Part shown: piece by piece, positions 1 through 5,733 of the stretch
How positions within the stretch are numbered: the first letter of the stretch is position 1
How the letters are laid out: each line of letters starts with the position of its first letter
Assembly (NCBI GenBank): GCA_023128195.1
Contig: JAGMEL010000363.1
Span: 1 to 12,453 of the forward strand
Length of the DNA stretch: 12,453 nt
Reading direction: 5' to 3'
Origin: Caldifarciminota bacterium
Lineage (GTDB): Bacteria; Hydrothermota; Tepidihabitantia; SM23-42
Made by a program: the position numbers and the translations under genes
Notes under the pieces: generated by a model
Databases searched by the model: none
What the model was told of the DNA's origin: nothing
What the model saw: the letters and a program-made list of their open reading frames with translations, nothing else

Positions 1-150
1 GAGAAAGAAGATGGTAGTGGTGATGTATTTGCTCACTATCAGGAAATTCTCGGTGATGGATACCGTTCCCTAAATGAAGGTGACCGGGTCAAGTTCGAAA
101 TTATTCAATCCCCCAAAGGGGACAAAGCCACAAAAATCGAACATGCATAA
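1..150 (+). CDS. cold-shock protein, 3' part only (5' end outside window)
   Basis: Codons run from base 1 to TAA at 148-150 and give 49 residues identical to residues 19-67 of the complete cold-shock protein encoded at 398-601. The first 18 codons, including the RNP1 motif, lie outside the window. The RNP2-like segment DVFAHY is present. Cold-shock domain proteins are small OB-fold single-strand RNA/DNA binders acting as RNA chaperones. This copy has its own terminators (162-193, 198-229) and is the upstream member of a tandem pair. The DNA is identical to the second copy through the stop codon and into the terminator, so the duplication is very recent or kept uniform by gene conversion. The identification is secure; the unseen start is the only gap. 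Confidence 0.95.
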   Translation, partial: EKEDGSGDVFAHYQEILGDGYRSLNEGDRVKFEIIQSPKGDKATKIEHA

Positions 151-161
151 ACATGCATGAC

Positions 162-193
162 AAAAAGCCCCCTTACGGGGGCTTTTTGCTTTT
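162..193 (+). terminator. intrinsic terminator of first cold-shock gene
   Basis: Perfect 11-bp stem AAAAAGCCCCC (162-172) / GGGGGCTTTTT (177-187) with loop TTAC, followed by GCTTTT. The A-tract and T-tract on the two sides mean it could also work on the opposite strand. Confidence 0.92.
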
Positions 194-197
194 AAAG

Positions 198-229
198 GGG
201 GGGGTGATTTAATTCACTCCCCCTTTTTT
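198..229 (+). terminator. second terminator hairpin after first cold-shock gene
   Basis: A 10-bp stem (198-207 with 214-223, one G-U pair), loop TTTAAT, then six T. It follows the first terminator by 5 bases, making a tandem pair. Similar arms occur at 649-679 and 8864-8897. Confidence 0.75.
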
Positions 230-276
230 ATCTGTGTAATCTATGTTCCATCACTGTAATCAAGCAATATTGCCTC

Positions 277-306
277 TTGACAAAGCTGCTTATCTGGATA
301 TAGTAT
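277..306 (+). promoter_or_regulatory. promoter of second cold-shock gene
   Basis: Perfect -35 TTGACA (277-282), 18-nt spacer, -10 TAGTAT (301-306, 4 of 6 consensus). Transcription would start near 313 and give a leader of about 85 nt, which fits the long leaders known for cold-shock genes. An 11-base motif CAAGCAATATT occurs on each side of the promoter (261-271 and 315-325). The upstream copy extends to the perfect palindrome GCAATATTGC (264-273), a possible operator. Confidence 0.7.
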
Positions 307-397
307 ATCATATGCAAGCAATATTATTTGTCGTAGGACTGTAGGATACTTCATATTCGCAATCCATGAAACAGATAGAAGCTTGAAAGGAGAAAAT

Positions 398-601
398 ATG
401 GCATTCGGAAAAGTGAAGTGGTTTGATAGTAGAAAAGGATTTGGTTTCATTGAGAAAGAAGATGGTAGTGGTGATGTATTTGCTCACTATCAGGAAATTC
501 TCGGTGATGGATACCGTTCCCTAAATGAAGGTGACCGGGTCAAGTTCGAAATTATTCAATCCCCCAAAGGGGACAAAGCCACAAAAATCGAACATGCATA
601 A
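398..601 (+). CDS. cold-shock protein (CspA family)
   Basis: A 67-residue single cold-shock domain, the usual family length. The N-terminus MAFGKVKWFD is typical. RNP1 KGFGFI lies at residues 13-18 and RNP2-like DVFAHY at 26-31, the aromatic/basic surface that binds single-stranded RNA. ATG 398 is chosen because AAAGGAG (385-391) sits 6 nt upstream. A TTG at 383 would add five residues and overlap that ribosome site. Expected role: cytosolic RNA chaperone that melts mRNA structure at low temperature or during growth transitions. It stands alone behind its own promoter and ends in two hairpin terminators. It is the downstream copy of a tandem pair whose visible 49 residues are identical. Family certain; cold inducibility not shown. 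Confidence 0.97.
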   Translation: MAFGKVKWFDSRKGFGFIEKEDGSGDVFAHYQEILGDGYRSLNEGDRVKFEIIQSPKGDKATKIEHA

Positions 602-646
602 ACATGCATGACAAAAAGCCCCTTTACGGGGGCTTTTTGCTTTTAA
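452..646 (+). repeat. direct repeat, copy 2 (cold-shock gene plus terminator)
   Basis: Partner of 1-195 with one mismatch in 195 bases. It covers codons 19-67 of the complete cold-shock gene and its first terminator. Confidence 0.97.
613..644 (+). terminator. terminator of second cold-shock gene, probably bidirectional
   Basis: Stem AAAAAGCCCC / GGGGCTTTTT with a short TTTACG loop, followed by GCTTTT. Read on the minus strand it also ends in a T-tract, so it could stop transcription of the convergent lipoprotein gene ending at 693. Confidence 0.9.
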
Positions 647-648
647 GA

Positions 649-679
649 GGGAGTGATCTAAATCATTCCCCTTTTTTTT
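649..679 (+). terminator. second hairpin terminator, convergent region
   Basis: A 9-bp stem (649-657 with 662-670, one G-U pair), loop CTAA, then C and eight T (672-679). It is equivalent in place to 198-229 but its sequence has diverged. Confidence 0.8.
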
Positions 680-692
680 GTGTACCAAAAAT

Positions 693-1358
693 CTAAAACC
701 TTTCTACAACCCTTGGCTTCCGTGCTTCCCTGATTGCTTTCAGGGCATTGTTTCTATCGATCGTCCGACCTACCAGTACTCCAATACCACCAGTAACTAA
801 CCCACCTATGAAAGCTCCAAGGATCGTGTAATGAAAGTACTCAATGTCCATACTTGGACTCAATAGAAAACCAACAAAACCTCCTGAAACAAAACCTAGT
901 ATGCCCAATAGTGATACTGATATACAACAACCATAATACTGTTGCGCTTGATTTACCTCATCCTGGGTTATAGGGTGACCCATATCATCGTAATTTACTA
1001 TCTCCCATTTTTCTTCAAATGCCGACGTTGAGTCCTTTATTTCCTCATACCTACCTATGTAATCCCTCATTATTGGAATAGCATTAGTATCTCTATTGAC
1101 TGCTATAAGTTTTGAATGTTCTGTTATTATCTCTACCTCGTATCCACCATCAGGGATTCCATAAAACATAGCAGATTTAAAATCTTCTATTCCATGAAAT
1201 AGATCAAATTTTTCTCGCTCCTCATGATCAATGGTCTCACCTACTTGCACGCTTATTACAATCGGTCTTGCTTTCTGATAATCAAGATAATGTCGTGGTG
1301 TATACGCACAGTTTACCAGTAGTGCCAGCAGCACAACTAAAGATATTCTCTTTTTCAT
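693..1358 (-). CDS. lipoprotein with two C-terminal glycine-rich membrane segments
   Basis: 221 residues. The N-terminus MKKRISLVVLLALLVNC is a type II signal peptide with lipobox LVNC, so Cys17 would be lipidated. +2 Ala disfavours inner-membrane retention by the E. coli rule. The middle (about 30-140) is hydrophilic, acidic and unrecognised. Residues about 144-166 and 176-199 are hydrophobic and rich in Gly (SGGFVGFLL, GAFIGGLVTGGIGVLVG), like a glycine-zipper hairpin that could insert in a membrane. Cys144 and Cys145 are adjacent. The ATG follows GAGGGAAG closely, and a promoter lies at 1379-1407. The gene is convergent to the cold-shock gene and divergent from the block at 1553. No function is recognised; the lipoprotein call is firm. 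Confidence 0.85.
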   Translation of the reverse strand: MKKRISLVVLLALLVNCAYTPRHYLDYQKARPIVISVQVGETIDHEEREKFDLFHGIEDFKSAMFYGIPDGGYEVEIITEHSKLIAVNRDTNAIPIMRDYIGRYEEIKDSTSAFEEKWEIVNYDDMGHPITQDEVNQAQQYYGCCISVSLLGILGFVSGGFVGFLLSPSMDIEYFHYTILGAFIGGLVTGGIGVLVGRTIDRNNALKAIREARKPRVVERF

Positions 1359-1378
1359 CTTCCCTCTCTTATTATATA

Positions 1379-1407
1379 ATAATAGTATAAATAATATAAA
1401 ATGTCAA
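1379..1407 (-). promoter_or_regulatory. promoter of minus-strand lipoprotein gene
   Basis: On the minus strand: TTGACA (1407-1402), 17-nt spacer, TATTAT (1384-1379). Predicted start near 1372 gives a leader of only about 14 nt, just enough for the ribosome site. The surrounding DNA is very AT-rich, so alternative -10 phases exist. Confidence 0.7.
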
Positions 1408-1501
1408 GTTATATGATAATTAACTACTATTGGAAGGATACACCCTTTTTTTTCAATAATTTTATACACTTTTTATTATATTCCCAAGGGAAATAAAGGG
1501 C

Positions 1502-1529
1502 TTGACTTACACTAATTAGTAGATACACT
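1502..1529 (+). promoter_or_regulatory. promoter of the eight-gene block
   Basis: TTGACT (1502-1507), 16-nt spacer, TACACT (1524-1529, 4 of 6). Predicted start near 1536, a short leader before ATG 1553. The spacer contains the perfect palindrome ACTAATTAGT (1511-1520), a plausible repressor site. Confidence 0.6.
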
Positions 1530-1552
1530 TACAAAATTGCAGAGGAGGAAAA

Positions 1553-2230
1553 ATGGAAAGAATTAAATCTGCAGTATTTCTTCCATTATTAGTATTTTTA
1601 ATACATTGTGCTACAACAGACATCAGAGCAATCAGAAATCAAGAAATACCTGACATTAAATTGCGGAGGATTTTGGTTGTTGCTTCCTTCAAAGACATTG
1701 GCATAAGGCAAGATACTGAGGGTTCTTTTAGTGTAAGTTTAAAATCTTATTTGAGAAAGCTCAAAATTTATGGGCGGGCTGGTTATGACCGTTATAAACC
1801 TATAGATGTCGTGTTTTTACGCAGTATAGATATATTGCCTCCTTTTAATGCGTACAGTGAAAATGAAACCGAAGAAAAATTACGTGAAAAAGAAATTGAC
1901 GGTATACTTGTTGTGGCATTGGAAGATTATTGGACAACGCAAACTTACGTGCCAAGATCTTCTGAAACAACAGGGGAGTTCAAAATCTACGGTGGTTCTC
2001 TTCAATATGAAAGTTATACAAAAGAAAGTGGTGGTTATTATATATCAAAACCAAGGGTTAAATTTGAAATTAGACTCTATGATGTTGCATCTGGAGAAAT
2101 TCTTTGGATGGCAACATCCGTAACAAAGGGAAATGCATTCGCCAATTATGATAATTTAATTGAATCTCTTTCGATGAAAATTTTGGAGGAATTAGTTAAA
2201 GAGGATATTCTTACAAAACAGAAGGAGTAA
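1553..2230 (+). CDS. lipoprotein of unknown function, CsgG/DUF4136-like pattern
   Basis: 225 residues. Signal peptide with lipobox LIHC, Cys19 lipidated, followed by ATT. After the linker, the alternating pattern resembles secreted lipoproteins of the CsgG/GNA1162/DUF4136 kind: an opening strand RRILVVASF (38-46), a central strand IDGILVVALEDYW (115-127), and near the C-terminus FEIRLYDVASGEILWMA (171-187), where a strand pair with a turn at ASGE precedes a final helix (200-220). This similarity is by eye only. ATG 1553 follows GAGGAGG (1542-1548) at 4 nt. It is the first gene of the same-strand run and has its own promoter. Likely anchored to the outer membrane facing the periplasm. Specific role unknown. 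Confidence 0.85.
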   Translation: MERIKSAVFLPLLVFLIHCATTDIRAIRNQEIPDIKLRRILVVASFKDIGIRQDTEGSFSVSLKSYLRKLKIYGRAGYDRYKPIDVVFLRSIDILPPFNAYSENETEEKLREKEIDGILVVALEDYWTTQTYVPRSSETTGEFKIYGGSLQYESYTKESGGYYISKPRVKFEIRLYDVASGEILWMATSVTKGNAFANYDNLIESLSMKILEELVKEDILTKQKE

Positions 2231-2276
2231 AATAAAAAGAGTAATTTTGAGTATAAAGTAGAAACGGGAGGCAACT

Positions 2277-2750
2277 ATGGAAATCATAATAGGATGGATA
2301 TTTTTTTCAATACTTGTTGGTGCATTTTGGTCGAGTAAGAAAAGGAGTTTTGCTGGGGGCTTTTTTCTTTCTTTGCTGTTAAGTCCTCTCGTTGGCTTTA
2401 TAGTTGGTTTGGTTATTAAACCAAATGTCAGAAAGCAAGAAGAAGCAGCAGTTAGTCAAGGCACAACGAAAAAATGTCCGTATTGTGCTGAAATGATAAA
2501 GCGTGAAGCCATCGTCTGTAGATATTGTGGTAGAGACCTTCCTGAAATAGAACCTGAACCTGAGCCTGAACCAGTTCTGCTAAATAAGAAACAAGGATTT
2601 ACTTGCCCACATTGTAATCTTGTTTTATGGCTTAACAAATACAAAGATGATGAGATATCGACTAAGAATAACAATATCTATAGTGTTAATTGCTATTATT
2701 GTCATAAAAAAGTGTTAGTTAAGAAGAAAGATGAACAGAAGACAAAATAA
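2277..2750 (+). CDS. two-helix membrane protein with two zinc ribbons (paralogue A)
   Basis: 157 residues. Two N-terminal membrane helices (about 3-18 and 26-47) are joined by a basic turn SSKKRSFAGG. A first zinc ribbon follows with Cys67, 70, 81 and 84 (CPYC...CRYC), then an acidic EPEPEPEP linker (91-99). A second four-Cys module has Cys110, 113, 139 and 142 (CPHC...CYYC), and the tail is basic. The zinc modules should be cytoplasmic. Such membrane-tethered ribbons are common in proteins of unknown function; substrate or partner is unknown. ATG 2277 follows GGGAGG (2266-2271). It is clearly homologous to the next gene over the helices and first ribbon, indicating tandem duplication. The linker and second module have diverged strongly. 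Confidence 0.9.
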   Translation: MEIIIGWIFFSILVGAFWSSKKRSFAGGFFLSLLLSPLVGFIVGLVIKPNVRKQEEAAVSQGTTKKCPYCAEMIKREAIVCRYCGRDLPEIEPEPEPEPVLLNKKQGFTCPHCNLVLWLNKYKDDEISTKNNNIYSVNCYYCHKKVLVKKKDEQKTK

Positions 2751-2776
2751 GTGATTAAGAGAAATTGGAGGATGTT

Positions 2777-3229
2777 ATGGAAGATACATTGATGCCACTT
2801 TTTTATTTAATAGCTATTTATGTTGGTTTTTGTGCAGCAGTTGGTGCTTTATGGCAGAGCAAAGGTCGTGGTTTTGCTGGTGGTTTTATTTTATCAATTT
2901 TGTTGAGTCCAGTAATAGGGTTAATAATAGGCTTGGTTGTAAGCTCTGATGAAGCAAAATTGGATGAACAGAAACTGATGCAGGGAACAATGAAAAAATG
3001 CCCTTATTGTGCAGAAATTGTGAAGCGTGAAGCTGTTGTATGTCGCTATTGTGGGAAAGAACTTGAAGACGAATTCAAGGGGAAAAAATCAATAATAAAA
3101 GTCAGCCGCAGTGGCAAATTTTTCCATTGTCCATTCTGTAATCAAGGTTTGAAGTCGGTGTATGTGGCAGAATGCCCGAAGTGCCACAAAAAGTTATTTG
3201 TGGATGAAGAGACAGAGTCGACAAAGTAA
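2777..3229 (+). CDS. two-helix membrane protein with two zinc ribbons (paralogue B)
   Basis: 150 residues from ATG 2777, chosen because GGAGG (2767-2771) lies 5 nt upstream; TTG 2765 would overlap that site. Two membrane helices (about 8-25 and 34-55) are separated by QSKGRGFAGG. Zinc ribbon 1 has Cys75, 78, 89 and 92 (CPYC...CRYCGKEL) and zinc ribbon 2 has Cys118, 121, 133 and 136 (CPFC...CPKC). It shares FAGGF, LSxLLSP and the first ribbon with paralogue A, but lacks the EPEP linker and has a compact, canonical second ribbon. The 26-nt gap suggests co-transcription with A. The pair may form a hetero-oligomer, but that is inference. Function unknown. Confidence 0.9.
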   Translation: MEDTLMPLFYLIAIYVGFCAAVGALWQSKGRGFAGGFILSILLSPVIGLIIGLVVSSDEAKLDEQKLMQGTMKKCPYCAEIVKREAVVCRYCGKELEDEFKGKKSIIKVSRSGKFFHCPFCNQGLKSVYVAECPKCHKKLFVDEETESTK

Positions 3230-3291
3230 ACTAAACACATATATCTACACCGTGCTTAAAGGAAATGAAGGATGAAAAATAAGAGGAAGAT

Positions 3292-3326
3292 GCGTTAAGT
3301 ATTCAGCAAGAGGTGGAGTTTGAAGA
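3292..3326 (+). repeat. 35-bp direct repeat, copy 1
   Basis: Matches 4396-4430 at 33 of 35 positions (differences at 3300/4404 and 3316/4420). It contains a ribosome-site-like AGAGGTG followed by TTG-AAG. Here that TTG (3320) opens only a nine-codon reading frame whose TGA overlaps the ATG of the next gene. Confidence 0.9.
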
Positions 3327-3345
3327 ATGAAAGGAGGAAAGTAAA

Positions 3346-3855
3346 ATGAAGAAATTATTGTTTCTCTCGGGTTTATTATTTATGTTGGTTTTAATAGGTT
3401 GTAGTCAACGAGATATGTCTACACCATCTGGTAGACTTGTTGGACATTGGGTAGGTCTAAGCCAAATAACTAAAGAAGATGTAGAAGAAGAACAGAAATT
3501 ATTGGATATGCTCGGAGATACATTATCAAAACCTGTTCTTCAGGAAGGAATATATGAATATCATAAATATTACGGAAAAGTTGATTCCAAAACTCAAATT
3601 GGTTCTTACATTGTCGTTGGTGAAACAAGCACTACTGCACGACATCAATACAAAATTATTAGTGAAAATCCCTCCGAAGATTGGATAATTGTGAAACTAT
3701 TATTTAGTAGTGGTGAATCACGAAGAGAAAAGTATCAAATTGCAAAAGATGGTATGTCTCTTATCAGCGAGACAGAACTTGAATTAGGGTTAGGTATGTC
3801 TGTAACTTCTATAGATACATTAAAATATGTTGATAGCAAAACGAATCCGCAGTAA
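3346..3855 (+). CDS. lipoprotein, possibly lipocalin-like beta-barrel
   Basis: 169 residues. Type II signal MKKLLFLSGLLFMLVLIGC with lipobox LIGC; Cys19 is followed by Ser, which fits outer-membrane sorting. The mature part starts with a Ser/Thr-rich linker, then RLVGHWVG (30-37), a G-x-W-like signature seen at the start of lipocalin-like barrels. Alternating strands follow (YYGKVD, IGSYIVVGE, HQYKIISE, WIIVKLLF, KYQIAKDG) and the protein ends at DTLKYVDSK. The fold is suggested by this strand pattern only. ATG 3346 follows GGAGG (3333-3337) at 8 nt. A nine-codon frame from TTG 3320 ends on TGA overlapping this ATG, so translation could be coupled. It lies inside the segment bounded by the 35-bp repeats. 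Function unknown. Confidence 0.85.
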   Translation: MKKLLFLSGLLFMLVLIGCSQRDMSTPSGRLVGHWVGLSQITKEDVEEEQKLLDMLGDTLSKPVLQEGIYEYHKYYGKVDSKTQIGSYIVVGETSTTARHQYKIISENPSEDWIIVKLLFSSGESRREKYQIAKDGMSLISETELELGLGMSVTSIDTLKYVDSKTNPQ

Positions 3856-3868
3856 TTGAATTCGTAGC

Positions 3869-3925
3869 ATGGAAGAAAGTGAAAAAAATAAACCATTTTC
3901 GGTCGTGATTAGTAATATAGTATGA
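3869..3925 (+). CDS. 18-codon mini-ORF overlapping next start (ATGA)
   Basis: ATG 3869 opens a frame encoding a charged stretch followed by PFSVVISNIV, then TGA at 3923-3925, which overlaps ATG 3922 of the next gene. The downstream gene has no visible ribosome site, so this frame may be a coupling leader. Alternatively it is the true N-terminus of that membrane protein, separated by a frameshift. The mini-ORF itself has no good ribosome site, so expression is uncertain. Confidence 0.3.
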   Translation: MEESEKNKPFSVVISNIV

Positions 3926-4383
3926 GTTTAATAAAAGTAATTCACGAAATCTTTGGTGTTGAAAGAAATTGGAAATGGCGTTATGGAAGATTTGTGATTG
4001 GTTTGGTCGTATGGTTAGGAATCAATACTGTACAATATTTTGTTTACCCCATCAAATACTATTATTATCCCATCCCTATAATAATGATAGTTATTTTAAT
4101 CTATGCTTCGATTACTGATAGAGGGGATTGGAAAAAGGTTAGTACGGAACCACGTGGTTTTTTTGTTTTCTATTCTTTCCTATTATTTCTTTTCTTATTA
4201 CTTATAATAAGTCTGATAGTCGATATACTCTTAAATATATTTTTGCATCAAACTATGGGGAACATTCCCTTTGTTGAAAGAAGTGTTTGGATTATATCTG
4301 CAACTCCCTTCGTCATATATGCTATGAGAAGGTCTAAATATTTTGTTGATAGTGTATCCCCTCATAACAAATGCGAATTTTAA
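3922..4383 (+). CDS. four-helix integral membrane protein, unknown function
   Basis: 153 residues. Hydrophobic segments lie at about 23-40, 46-64, 80-108 (long, FLLFLFLLLIISLIV) and 120-135. The short basic C-terminus ends in Cys-Glu-Phe. The tyrosine run KYYYYP (45-50) lies at a helix border. No family is recognised. ATG 3922 has no Shine-Dalgarno sequence, unlike almost all neighbours, and overlaps the stop of a preceding 18-codon frame. Either translation is coupled or the true start lies at 3869 with a frameshift. It is the second gene of the unit bounded by the 35-bp direct repeats, downstream of the lipoprotein, so the two may work together at the envelope. The last codons approach but do not reach the second repeat copy. 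Confidence 0.75.
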   Translation: MSLIKVIHEIFGVERNWKWRYGRFVIGLVVWLGINTVQYFVYPIKYYYYPIPIIMIVILIYASITDRGDWKKVSTEPRGFFVFYSFLLFLFLLLIISLIVDILLNIFLHQTMGNIPFVERSVWIISATPFVIYAMRRSKYFVDSVSPHNKCEF

Positions 4384-4395
4384 GTATGAATAAAA

Positions 4396-4430
4396 GCGTT
4401 AAGGATTCAGCAAGAGGTGAAGTTTGAAGA
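4396..4430 (+). repeat. 35-bp direct repeat, copy 2 (contains a gene start)
   Basis: 33 of 35 bases match 3292-3326, 1104 bp upstream. This copy holds the working ribosome site AGAGGTGA and the TTG-AAG start of the gene at 4424. Copy 1 therefore looks like a duplicated gene start without its gene. Confidence 0.9.
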
Positions 4431-5098
4431 TTAAATTTCCTAAAAGTGTTAACGAAACCTTTAACCTCATATGGAAAAAATGGTATTTTTATTTATCTCC
4501 AATTTACTTATTTGGTTTGTGGTTCTTGGCGTATAAAATTGCACCCAATTTTATTATAACAGGCATTTTGGCGTTTATTTTTTTTGCTGATGTATTTGTG
4601 ATTGGATTGGTGAGTTTTATTACGCTAATAGATGATACATTTCATCTATCCAAAAAAACTAAAAAAAATATGTTAAAGAACGATAAAAAAGAAATCATAA
4701 GACAATTTGAAACTAAATTGAGACAGCAAACAAATCTATTATTTGCTATTCGTTTATACTGGACTATCGCTAAACCATATTATTCTGATGATGCGAAAAT
4801 GGTCGATGCTAATACTCAAGCACTAAATGATATAATGAAAAAAGGAGAATCGGTGATTATAAAAGCACAAGATATTCTCAAAAGAGTCCAGGGTTGTGAA
4901 ATAGATTTAAATGCCTTGGAACAATTTGAGTTTCTTCCTTTTTCCGAGCATCCACATTTTAATGATATGACCAGGAAAGCAAAAATCCTTGTGGAAGCAT
5001 ACGAAAAGTTATTTCCTGGGAGACCAAGAGAGAAGGAACTAACAGAGGAAGAGTTATTGCTGATAGAAAATGAAGCAATGAAGGATTTAAAAAAATGA
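4424..5098 (+). CDS. membrane-anchored helical protein, unknown function
   Basis: 224 residues from TTG 4424. Residues 1-19 are basic, with two membrane helices at about 20-38 and 42-68. A long hydrophilic, mostly helical domain (about 75-224) contains a charged stretch KKTKKNMLKNDKKE (77-90) and an acidic end ELTEEELLLIENEAMKDLKK. The bulk is probably cytoplasmic. TTG is preferred because AGAGGTGA (4413-4420) is just upstream and no in-frame ATG precedes the first helix; the spacing is short. The start lies inside the second 35-bp repeat. No family is recognised. Gaps to neighbours are 40 and 28 nt, consistent with one transcript. Confidence 0.8.
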   Translation: MKIKFPKSVNETFNLIWKKWYFYLSPIYLFGLWFLAYKIAPNFIITGILAFIFFADVFVIGLVSFITLIDDTFHLSKKTKKNMLKNDKKEIIRQFETKLRQQTNLLFAIRLYWTIAKPYYSDDAKMVDANTQALNDIMKKGESVIIKAQDILKRVQGCEIDLNALEQFEFLPFSEHPHFNDMTRKAKILVEAYEKLFPGRPREKELTEEELLLIENEAMKDLKK

Positions 5099-5126
5099 AA
5101 ACTAACAAAGTAAGTTGGGGAAAACT

Positions 5127-5717
5127 ATGAAAAAAGAAATGGGTAGTATCCTACTGATTTTAGGGATTATAGTTGTGATATTAAGCACAGCATATCTTAT
5201 TCATTATGACGAGCCGAGTGACAGAATAGAACGAATACTTCAAATGATAGGGGGAACAAGTGAGAAACCTCTCATTACTTATGTTCTTCTTGGTCTTGGT
5301 GTTGTAACAACAATGATTGGTGTTGTAATAACAATTAGACAACAACCTGATAAAAAACGCCTTTTTATTATTCCGATTGAATACCTCAATAGGGACATCA
5401 TAGGATTCACGATTGCGAGAATAATGGCTTCAGTACTGTTGATTTGGGCATTAAGTAAGCATTCAAATGATTACTATACGTTGCTTAGATTTGTTGTATG
5501 TGGTGCTACTGCATATGGTACTTTTCTTGCGGTGCGATTCAAGCAGATAAGTTGGGTATGGATTTTCGGGATTGTTGCAGTACTATTTAATCCTATTTTC
5601 CCAATTCATTTAGAAAGAAGTACTTGGGTGATTATTGATGTGTCAGTTGCCCTGATATTGATTGTATCGATATTCTTATTCAGCGAGACAAAATCGAAAG
5701 GCATAGAGGATGCGTAA
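5127..5717 (+). CDS. six-helix membrane protein with DUF6804-like C-terminal half
   Basis: 196 residues from ATG 5127, with GGGGA (5117-5121) upstream; an in-frame TTG at 5115 would overlap that site. Helices lie at about 5-25, 50-70, 92-110, 118-136, 141-158 and 166-186. The C-terminal four-helix half matches my recollection of the DUF6804 pattern: a YxLLRFVVCGATAY segment (117-130), a tryptophan-rich turn ISWVWIFG (141-148), then LFNPIFPIHLERSTW (153-167). DUF6804 proteins are small, widespread and of unknown function. The N-terminal two-helix part (1-80), with a soluble loop at 27-48, is extra to that domain. Envelope location is clear; the family assignment is from memory of the motif and should be checked. 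Confidence 0.82.
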   Translation: MKKEMGSILLILGIIVVILSTAYLIHYDEPSDRIERILQMIGGTSEKPLITYVLLGLGVVTTMIGVVITIRQQPDKKRLFIIPIEYLNRDIIGFTIARIMASVLLIWALSKHSNDYYTLLRFVVCGATAYGTFLAVRFKQISWVWIFGIVAVLFNPIFPIHLERSTWVIIDVSVALILIVSIFLFSETKSKGIEDA

Positions 5718-5733
5718 CGATGGGTAATGCTCA

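Larger units (their letters stand above)
1..195 (+). repeat. direct repeat, copy 1 (cold-shock gene plus terminator)
   Basis: Bases 1-195 match 452-646 with a single difference (C172 versus T623, in the terminator arm). Sequence diverges sharply from 196/647 onward. The repeat runs off the left edge, so its true left boundary is unknown. Confidence 0.97.

Noticed and set aside
4366..4404. TAAC...GCGTTAAG arrangement like an integron attC site before the 4424 gene, with a partner GTTAAGT at 3294
   Set aside because: Too short (about 40 nt), no paired L-boxes or large palindrome, the second GTTAAGG breaks the core consensus, and other gaps in the run lack such sites. No integrase seen.
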